A stretch of 64,000 nucleotides of DNA from Rhypophila decipiens (lineage: Eukaryota; Ascomycota; Sordariomycetes; Sordariales; Naviculisporaceae), in the NCBI GenBank assembly GCA_033297075.1, contig MU858045.1, positions 558,001 to 622,000 of the forward strand, in the 5' to 3' direction. This document shows positions 56,395 through 64,000 of the stretch, in pieces. A model generated the notes under the pieces. That model was not told the origin of the DNA, ran no database searches, and saw only the letters and a program-made list of their open reading frames with translations. Position 1 is the stretch's first letter; each line of letters starts with the position of its first letter. Position numbers and translations under genes: made by a program.

Positions 56395-58047
56395 TTAAAA
56401 GTCCCAAAAGTTATCCGATTTCATACCGTGCTGCGCCTTTCCCGGCACACGAACATTCTGCTCCTCGTCGCTATCATCGCCAATGGCCCATCCGCGCCCA
56501 GAGCCCTTCTTGCCACCCATGCCATCGCCAGCGGTGTTGATACCCCGTTCGTCGCCCGCCTTCTTATTAGGGTTGCTATTCTCCTTTTGTGACACGGGCG
56601 ATACATCGTAGGTTGACCAGTTGCTCTCCATCATGCGGACGGCCTTCTTGCGATCATCGCCAACCTTGTCGGCTTTCTCGTACCCGTTGCCATGGGGAAA
56701 GTCGTCCGTGATATTGAAGTGCGACTCAAAGTCCTTGCCCCGGTGTTCATGGTTGGTGATATTACCGAGGGGGGGTCCGCCTGGAGTGGGCGCGCTCCCG
56801 TCCTCGTTATACAGGTTGTTCTCGTACAGCCCTAGACCAGTATTATGAGCCGATCCACGAGGCCGTCCAATAAGACGAGGCTCGTTGGACGGTCCGCCGT
56901 CATCAATAAACTCAAAGTGAGCCTCGGCATCACGACGAGGCTTGATCTGCTGCACGTGCTTGGCGGGTGTCTCCTCGACCACGTCGTTTTCGGTGCCCCA
57001 GTGGCGGACGTCCCGCGCCTTGTGTAGCGTCCTGCTCGCAGTGGGCTTCTGTGGTGTTACGAAATCATCAAACGACCAATTGGTGTCGTGCTTCGTTTTT
57101 GGTTTCTGTCCGCCGGGTTTGGGTGCGTCTTGTGGGTCGCTCCCGTCGGCAAAGTCAAAGTGGTGGTATTTTTTGGGATTCGGGCGCACCATGCGGTCCG
57201 GCGACTGCTCAGGTGTGTCGGGCCCGGATTCTACGTTCTCGTCTTTCTCGAATAGGCGGATAGGCTGGAAGTTCTTCCCGGCACCACTCTTGGGAGCAAT
57301 CGCCTTGCTCGGTGAGTCGGCACGCTCGCGACCCTTGCTCGGGGAAGTAGGGTCCTCGTCTACAGGCTCATCGCCCAGGATCTCGGTGAAGGAGCGCTCG
57401 CGTGGGCGCCGGCCGGCATAGGGCGAGACGACAGGCGCAGGCGCTTCCTCGACCTCTTCGCGGGGGGCGAATAGTGCAAGGGAGGCGTGGGGATCGCGCA
57501 AGATGTTGGTCGAGTTTCCCCGGGAACGGTTGAGGCTGTTACCGTTGGAAGGAGCCACGGAAGCCCCGCCATTCTGGACGCAGTTCGTAATGAGGGTCAT
57601 CTGGTCCTTGCTGTCACGGATAGGCCAGTTGCGGCCAGTCTTGCCAATTACGTCGACTTGTTTGAGAAGCGATCCCTGGTCCCAGCTCTGCCGGATTTGC
57701 ACAATCTTTCCCTGCTTGTCAAAAGTTACCATGTGAATGATGGGAACAATGACGGTCTTGTCAATCAGGAAGTTGTCGTCCAGGCCAGGCAGATATGGGC
57801 CTCCGGTGTTGACAAACTCCAAGGCGGTGTCCACCTCGATGGCAATGGCATCCTGGCCTTCGATCGCATAGAGCGGGGACTCCTTCTTCTTCTTGACCTG
57901 GCCGCGCAGGCTGCCCAGGTGCTTGATGATGTCTGTTGGGCCAGCTATGCTGGTGGTGGTGGTGATGTAGTGGAGCGACGCGTCAGCAGCAAGGGCAGAC
58001 GAGCTTGGAGCAGCAAGAAACTGCTTGTATGCAGCCTGCAAGGCCAT
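56395..58047 (-). CDS. NTF2-like domain protein with repeated aromatic-acidic motifs
   Basis: Single exon, 550 residues, stop at 56395. Residues 1 to about 135 look like an NTF2-like fold (YKQFLAAPSSSAL; ALEFVNTGGPYLPGL; VPIIHMVTFDKQGKIVQIRQSWDQG). The rest is long, charged and probably disordered. It carries recurring short motifs: HHFDFADG (295-302), NWSFDDF (323-329), HFEFIDDG (377-384), HFNITDDF (443-450), NWSTYDV (476-482) and a terminal NFWDF (546-550). Between them lie Pro-directed Ser/Thr sites (TSPSK, DSPSK, DTPEQSP). Similar proteins are known to me only as conserved fungal hypotheticals. The repeated motifs look like binding sites for a partner protein or ribosome; that is inference. 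No intron signals are needed. Confidence 0.85.
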   Translation of the reverse strand: MALQAAYKQFLAAPSSSALAADASLHYITTTTSIAGPTDIIKHLGSLRGQVKKKKESPLYAIEGQDAIAIEVDTALEFVNTGGPYLPGLDDNFLIDKTVIVPIIHMVTFDKQGKIVQIRQSWDQGSLLKQVDVIGKTGRNWPIRDSKDQMTLITNCVQNGGASVAPSNGNSLNRSRGNSTNILRDPHASLALFAPREEVEEAPAPVVSPYAGRRPRERSFTEILGDEPVDEDPTSPSKGRERADSPSKAIAPKSGAGKNFQPIRLFEKDENVESGPDTPEQSPDRMVRPNPKKYHHFDFADGSDPQDAPKPGGQKPKTKHDTNWSFDDFVTPQKPTASRTLHKARDVRHWGTENDVVEETPAKHVQQIKPRRDAEAHFEFIDDGGPSNEPRLIGRPRGSAHNTGLGLYENNLYNEDGSAPTPGGPPLGNITNHEHRGKDFESHFNITDDFPHGNGYEKADKVGDDRKKAVRMMESNWSTYDVSPVSQKENSNPNKKAGDERGINTAGDGMGGKKGSGRGWAIGDDSDEEQNVRVPGKAQHGMKSDNFWDF

Positions 58048-60691
58048 ATTGGAGACGTGATGTGCAGCAAGAGTTGTTAAGATTCTGGAGGGATGTCGAG
58101 CTCGAGTCCTTACGTGACAAAAACCAAGAATGCGCTGCCACAGAAGAAGATGGTAAAGTAAGATGTGGATGGAAGTGAAAAAGTGAAAGAAAAATTCAAA
58201 GAAGCAAAATAGAAGGCCAGAGAAGGATCACGGCAGATCAGATGAAAGGAGTAAGAACGTAGCTCCAAACAACAAGGACCACTCGCCTGGAATGGAAGAC
58301 TGGGATGTGGGATGGGACGCACGGGGAAGGGGCTCAGGCACGATCCCCTCTTTGGTGAAGTCTGCCCCGCAAAATCGTATTGAGGGTCTCTGTTTACAAC
58401 TTTCTTGTTTTTTAAGACGGGTTCAATGTTCCAGACTGGACCTCTAAAATCGTTGAAGCACCCTGTAATGTTTTTATGAGCCAACTTGAGCACCTGGGCA
58501 TGTGGGTTCGCTCTGCTCCTTCCCAGTTCCGATATTAATGATGACTGGATTCGCAGGCTTTGCGTTGCTAGGGGTAGAAAACTAGTTCAAGTGGTGTATA
58601 ATACACGCCTTGTATAGCTTCGTTTTGTACGGTACAGCACAACTCAGGCAGATCTTCCTGAAAGAAGCTATGCGTCAACCAGTCCCGTGCGCTCCTTCTC
58701 GAGGAAGAGAAAACAGACTGGGCAACCATGCGCGACGCGATTCTGGCAAAATCGTGAAAGGTGGTGTGTGTGTTTATGTGTCGCCTCTTGGGAGGAAGCG
58801 TAGAGTTATGGAAGCATGCTATGGTAACCGTTTATTTGTTTACCTATCATTACTGACGACCGCACCTGTTCCACCGGGCGAGTGGCTTTTCTGCAGCTGA
58901 TGGAAGCAGGTTTGAAAGACTTGATATTCGATATAGCACGACCTTCTTGTAGAACGTGTAAATAAAATTGAGGGTTCGAACTATGATCCTCATCGCAGAT
59001 CGACAAATGTTAATCCAACCTCAGGGAGGGGTAATGACGTGTGAAATGACATTTCCCATAAGACCGCCGCCAGTTCGGACTCGAAAGAATTGGCTGCCAA
59101 CTCGAACTTAGGGTGGATGGCGATGGCTTCAAATACCGGTATCGACAAAGCTCATCATTCAACTCGAGAATTCTGGTATTTCCAGGAGACGCGTTCGTGT
59201 TGACGGCTGCGTGTTACATGCAGCAACGGAGGTGCAGTGGTCGTGCGGCCTCAATTACGGATTGCCCAGAGAAAAGGGACCCACAACCCGTTGAGTGTTT
59301 CAGGTTCAGCCAAGCCCCAGGCTTGACTTGCATGGATCAGCGTTTCAGGGAAGACCACGCTATGCCCTAATTGTCTCGCCCAAATCGGCGTTTGGATCCA
59401 GCTTCGACTTCATCAGTTCATCTCTTGCCCACCCGCAGTCGCAAGGGCACCGCAGTCTAGTGTACGGATACAACAGCAACAGTCGGGCCTCGGGACATAT
59501 GTGGACAATCCGAAAATAATTGGTTTTCTATGCCTCCGCTGTGAACATTTCCGACTGGTATTCCAGCCTCTGGTGCAGAAAGGATCTTGTTTATTACTCC
59601 CAATCTTGGACCTGCAAGTGCCTCTTACACTACACCTCTTGATCACGATCTCCTTCCACATCACTCTGTTTCCGGTCAGTTTCCAGAACAACCCATTCCC
59701 TGGTCAGCTGTCAATCAGCTTCATGCAGTCATCGCACACTTCCCTCTCTCCCTCCATCAAACCTGCTTTATCGTCAACATCGCCATATGTTGACACTGAT
59801 ATAATCCATGACTGCCGGGTCATCAGACTCGCTCACAGCCTCTCAACCAATCTGGTCTCCACCGACAAAAGATTGTCCTCGAATCAGGCTTCCAAAAGCA
59901 ATCAAGTTTCAGGTTGGCATCCAGCCTCGAGTCACCTACGCACCTCCACCTGAAGGAGTCTAAGTATGCATTGCTCAGCACATGGGAGTCGGCCGCTGTC
60001 TTATACTTGATACTCGTTGCCTACTCGCTGTTTGGCTTGTTTCCGTCCTTGGTCCAAACCTTGACTCGAGAAGTTGAAGTCGAGCACCCAAGAACCACCA
60101 GCATGGTTCGGCAGCCTTACCCAAGTTTTGACGTCTCCAGGGGGGAACGGTGAGCCTCGATCGGCTCGCCCCGAGGTTTCTCAGGCTTAGATGCCGATCT
60201 CGTCCTCAGTTCCACAATGCTACACGTTACTGCCTAGAAAGATCCTTTCTAGAGATCCCAGGACCTCAGCTTGCCCGGTATCTCATAGTGATTGGCTCTC
60301 TCTGCACATTCCCTAAAACAGCTAGATCGGAAGGGGGATGCTATCACGTCAGGCGAGCGTCGCCTCCGTAAGGCGATTATTCTCCGGCGGTTTGTTTGCC
60401 CAGAACAAAACTCTTTTACATTGGAGACAATACGTCAATGGTCAAGACATTCATATAACTTGCAAAACATGAGCTATATGCTTGCTTTGCTGTCTGTCCC
60501 GTTCGACATGTTTTGTGGCTTGCGCTTTTGAAATTGTTTAAATTCTTAGCCTTGCACCGTCATCCCTTTATATCAACCTCGATTAAATAAACCACGCCAG
60601 CCAAGGTCATCTTGACAGCTTGGTACCATCAACATCTCGTCCTTGAACACAAGTCTATGAGCAGAGCAGTGTTATACCGCAAAAGTCCGCC
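58048..60691. other. Intergenic region, 2.6 kb
   Basis: The left end is the promoter and CT-rich leader of the NTF2-like gene (58048-58500). The remainder has open frames up to 150 codons with no motif, domain or clear splice structure. I see no supported gene. Confidence 0.5.
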
Positions 60692-61366
60692 ATGACGAAG
60701 ATTAGGCCTGCTTTCGAAGATGCAGATATCCCTGCCAAGCCGCAACTACACACTCGCAAGCATCACCACGCCTACAACGGCGCCCGCGGCCTGCCAATTT
60801 TCACCTGTGTCAAACCGCTCTCGACGACGATATCCATACTATTGAGCACAAGTACAAGTCCAAGCAGTACAGCCACCTCAGAAGAAGAACAAGCCGCCAA
60901 GGAGGCGAATAGAGATACTCACGGGAAGCATGATATGGAGTTGATAAACGCGCCTCACTCCCAAGCGTCTTCGTCTCCAGCATCATCAACCCCAGTGTCG
61001 ACAGAATTCACAGAATCGACAGAATCGGAAGAATCGGCAGAAGCATTATACCAGGTCAAACTCTACTACCCCCAGAACCGCGCCTGCACGATATATCGCT
61101 CCTGGGACGACTTTATTCTGCTCAGACGAGGCCTCGATTCGACGAGATATAAATCGCTACCGGAATCAGATGATGATGATAATGGTGCAGTCATCTGCGC
61201 CGAGAGCCATTCCCATGACAGCACTTGTTTGCACCAATTTCTCAAATATGTCATGGAGCGGTGTTCTACTTCCGAGGCCGAGCCTGCGGTCGAGTACTTT
61301 CTAAGGAGGAGGATGGATGATTGCGACGGCGGTGGCAGTGGTAGTGACTTTGTGGATATTTGGTGA
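60692..61366 (+). CDS. PX-domain-like protein
   Basis: Single exon, 224 residues. After a disordered Ser/Thr/Glu-rich half (about 42-117), the C-terminal half reads YQVKLYYPQNRACTIYRSWDD, FILLRRGLDS, then CLHQFLKYVMER and VEYFLRR. The order strand, (R/K)-xx-SWDDF-xx-L, acidic loop, helix with L-x3-L is that of phox-homology (PX) domains, which bind phosphoinositides on endosomal membranes. The polyproline segment and the usual second basic residue are not obvious, and the domain is only about 95 residues long, so lipid binding is uncertain. The start MTKIRPAFED is the only Met before the domain. The gene stands alone, with no partner nearby. Confidence 0.65.
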   Translation: MTKIRPAFEDADIPAKPQLHTRKHHHAYNGARGLPIFTCVKPLSTTISILLSTSTSPSSTATSEEEQAAKEANRDTHGKHDMELINAPHSQASSSPASSTPVSTEFTESTESEESAEALYQVKLYYPQNRACTIYRSWDDFILLRRGLDSTRYKSLPESDDDDNGAVICAESHSHDSTCLHQFLKYVMERCSTSEAEPAVEYFLRRRMDDCDGGGSGSDFVDIW

Positions 61367-62666
61367 ACACAATTGGCCCACACGACGGGACTGGGAAATC
61401 TTGATTACCAGATACATTGGGTCAGTTCTCTGGTCAGGAACATCGGGAGAGATATAAGGACCAACTAGACCAACCACCTTCACAAGCACACGGAGAGGCG
61501 ATCTCATGACATATCATCAGCATTTTGCTCGAGGCAGAATATGGAGTCAAACTCGTTGAAGAATGATATCATGATAACGAAACGAATGATAATAATCACT
61601 AATAATAATAATAACCTTTCATACTCCACTACTTCTTTTTTACCTCTGATTAGACTGATCATGACTTACTCATATCATCCCCGTCCTTTCGGGGCCGTTC
61701 AAGACAATCTGAAGCGTTACTGGCTGGCTCCTTGGTATCTCCTTCATCTTCTGTACCGTTTTTTGGACATGACAGATGCCCGGGCGTCTGTCAACTACCT
61801 ACATGGCCTTGTGGTGAGGTTGGTTTGCTTAATAGTCCAATATTGGTTGCATGCCCGAGTTCAACGCAATAGTTAAAAGGGCAACAATGAACAATCAAGA
61901 ATGGAGTTTTTCCTCTTGGAAGAAGTTGAAGTTCGTTGCTTACATGGCCGTTGTTGCTATATGCAGAGTAGCTAGGTAGCTACCTATCCGGAAATACTTG
62001 GACATGGACCGTCGCATGTTACCAAAGAGCTTCAGTAGATTCGCCATCTACCTATACCACCGAATTTCCAAGTAGGCAAGGTGGCAGTTCTGCACATTGA
62101 CTTGCTCAAGAATTCACTGCCTAAACTCCCATGTATTCGCTTTCCGACCAACCCCAAAGGCAAAGTAAAGCAAGGTAGCTAGCTGGAACAAAAGCCGTAG
62201 CAGAATAGCCAGGTACTACCGTACAAGAAAAGGAAAAAAAAAGAACCCCAATAACGCTCATTTCATTCATTCATTAATGCTCCTTTTCCCACCCGCCCAA
62301 TCCTGGAACAAAAACCGGCCAGTCTTTTTGTCATCATGAATACTCCCGTCAAACAAAACCAATTATTCCATCCAGCCCAAACAAGGGCATTTGGTTCATC
62401 TTTGCACCTCAAGTATAGCCACCACCAAAATTGCGCTTCATCATATGATATGCGATGCTTACAGTACTAGCTCGCCAAGGTTTGGTTGCAAAGTCTTCGT
62501 CATGTGTGTTGTTACAGGTTTATATATAAAACAAAGACAACGCTTTTCATCGCTGCTGGTTGGTTCACAGCCCGCTTCTAGTCATTAGTATAGATGTTGC
62601 GTTGTCTTGCTGTGGATATGCTAGCACCGAGGCTTCGGGTCCGGTATGCCCCCGTGTCAAGAGGCC
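61367..62666. other. Convergent 3' region between PX-like and BUB2 genes
   Basis: The 1.3 kb between convergent genes hold AT-rich sequence with an (AAT)n-like run near 61596-61615 and a short GAAAAGGAAAAAAAAAG purine tract near 62226. A 111-codon plus-strand frame (61541-61876) shows no recognisable features. No gene is supported. Confidence 0.5.
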
Positions 62667-64000
62667 TTATTGGGCGTGGCGAACAATATCGGCATAAACA
62701 TCGTCTGGAATCTTTCGTACTAGCGCCAGAGTTCCTTGCTTGATCTGATCGGCCTGCAAGGGCGGGAATGACCTCAAAAGTTTATTCGGACTAAAGACGT
62801 GTTAGTGATTGATGTATTCCTGTGAAAAAAAAAAAAGGATAATCCATACCTATGAGAATCCATAATTTTGGTGCGTATCAAAACGAGCTGAGCAACAATA
62901 CATAAAATGTTAAGATGCGGGCCGTATGCAAATAAAAAGTCCCACAACCGCAGCACCTCTGGCAACGGCGGCGTACACGCACATAGCGTCAGCACCGATG
63001 GGAATGCGTAGATCTCGGCCGTTAAACCTTTTGATAAGAGGTGTAGGCTGAGTTTGGGATCAACAATGGCAAGGACCTTGTCGACAAGAGCAAGACCTTT
63101 GTGCACGCCATCCATGGCGCCTCGGATGTACCCTGGCAGCTCACGAGTGAGGAGTTGGTGGAAGGCGACAAAAGCTTCGGCCTCGCTCCGGGCGGCATAT
63201 AAGAAAGGGGCCGCTAGGACGTTCATTCCCTGTACATAGGTCCCATACTCTGTAGTAACACTGGCCTCTGATCCCTCTGTCGTTAGCGTCAGAGCTCGAG
63301 CACGACCCTTGGCCACTGGTGATGAGGTTGCGTGTGAGGCTGAGCTGTATCCTGTACCTGGTCGGCTGCCAGCCTGCTCTGGTGTATATGCAGGCAGCGA
63401 TTGGCGAGATCGCGTCGGGCTGCTGAACGGAGAGTGAATGGCGGCACGTTGCTGCTCCTTGTTCCGGTCCTCTCGTGCGTCGTGAAGCTTCCATGCCACA
63501 GCATTCAAGAGACGGATCAGACTTGCCTCGCTAACACGCCGGCGAAACAGAGGATCCGTGGTCAGTGTGCGAAAGGTATCATTGCGGATTTTCGAGTAGG
63601 CAGGCGATGCGCCGCGGTGTATAAGGGCCAGGTAGCTATCGGTTTCTAGGACGGGCGCATTGAGCAGGATTAACCATATATAAATGCGGAGCGAGGACTG
63701 CATGGTCAAAGTCAGCGCCAAGGTTCTGTCTGAAAGCACGACATGAAAAATTTGGTCCATCCTCACCATGCCATCGCTGTCCGCCTTGATTCCCTGATCC
63801 AGGATCTTGTACCTCGCGCTCTCGAGAGCTCCATCGATATCGCCGTTGGGCGGCCCGTCGCGTAATAACTTGTCCAAAGACATGTTGTCGGCGGCCAGAG
63901 ACCGGCGACTCAATGGCGAACGTTTGCCCATTGCAGAACCGGCAGGGCCAAATTGCGAGAGGGAGAATGGGGCGTCGCTGTTTGCGCGACCTCGTGGTGG
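62667..64000 (-). CDS. BUB2: Mitotic exit checkpoint GAP, Bub2/Cdc16 type (5' end cut by window)
   Basis: Exons on the minus strand: 64000 (partial) to 63767, 63697-62850 and 62790-62667. The frame is open to the window edge, so the first Met here (63931, MGKRSPLSRR) may be internal. The intron 63766-63698 (donor GTGAGG, branch GCTGAC, acceptor CATGCAG) is 69 nt with no stop; removing it joins KADSDGM to SSLRIYIWL, which fits the family. The protein is a TBC-domain GAP for the Tem1/Spg1 GTPase at spindle poles, holding back mitotic exit with Bfa1/Byr4. The arginine-finger motif IRNDTFR and the glutamine-finger motif YVQGMN are both present. A Ser/Pro-rich insert of about 60 residues separates them. 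The C-terminus is LRLWDFLFAYGPHLN, LVRKIPDDVYADIVRHAQ. Confidence 0.93.

Noticed and set aside
61596..61615. (AAT)n run considered as replication-origin-like or transposon tail
   Set aside because: It is only about 20 nt long with no flanking duplication or other origin feature.
1..64000. Search for a secondary-metabolite cluster, CRISPR array, intact transposon, 5S rRNA or retroelement
   Set aside because: No polyketide, peptide synthetase or terpene core gene, no transposase or reverse-transcriptase motif, no regular spacer array and no rRNA-like sequence was seen by eye.

Overview
The window is nuclear DNA of a filamentous ascomycete, most likely a Sordariomycete. The evidence is the gene set (Rrn3, a HapC/NF-YB subunit, a Bub2/Cdc16-type GAP, a fungal TRP-like Flc protein, a WSC-glyoxal oxidase) and the many short introns, mostly 56-80 nt, with GTRNGT donors, CTRAC/CTGAC branch points and YAG acceptors. 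No rRNA operon, intact transposon, CRISPR array or complete tRNA was seen.

Layout. 2.7-4.2 kb: DUS2-type tRNA dihydrouridine synthase (minus). 5.2-6.9 kb: a hypothetical F-box/LRR-like gene (plus) with two repeat expansions, lying between two clusters of a 22-bp AT-rich minisatellite. 10.2-12.7 kb: FLC/TRP-like membrane protein (plus). 13.8-15.4 kb: PP2A methylesterase PPE1 (plus). 16.7-17.6 kb: a small protein with a Cys/Asp tail (plus). 17.6-25.2 kb: gene-poor. 25.2-28.8 kb: secreted protein with five WSC domains fused to a glyoxal oxidase (plus). 28.8-35.2 kb: gene-poor. 35.2-36.7 kb: an atypical bZIP gene and a Tyr/Gln/Asp-rich ORF (minus). 36.8-44.5 kb: gene-poor, with one doubtful two-frame gene near 43.1-43.9 kb. 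44.5-49.8 kb: RRN3 and hapC (minus). 53.3-58.0 kb: a compact cluster of prefoldin subunit 2 (minus), CMC2 (plus, divergent), a TMEM14 protein (minus) and an NTF2-like repeat-motif protein (minus). 60.7-61.4 kb: PX-like protein (plus). 62.7 kb to the right edge: BUB2/cdc16 (minus, 5' end cut by the window).

Genes with known roles are mostly single-copy housekeeping functions: tRNA modification, Pol I initiation, CCAAT-dependent transcription, chaperone, mitochondrial respiratory assembly, PP2A maturation and mitotic exit control. They do not form a biosynthetic cluster. The least explained objects are the NTF2-like protein with repeated aromatic-acidic motifs, the bZIP protein whose invariant basic-region Asn is Val, the Cys/Asp-tail protein, and the minisatellite that recurs three times in 5 kb. 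Exon-intron models were read by eye from splice signals and reading-frame closure; I ran no alignment or expression check.
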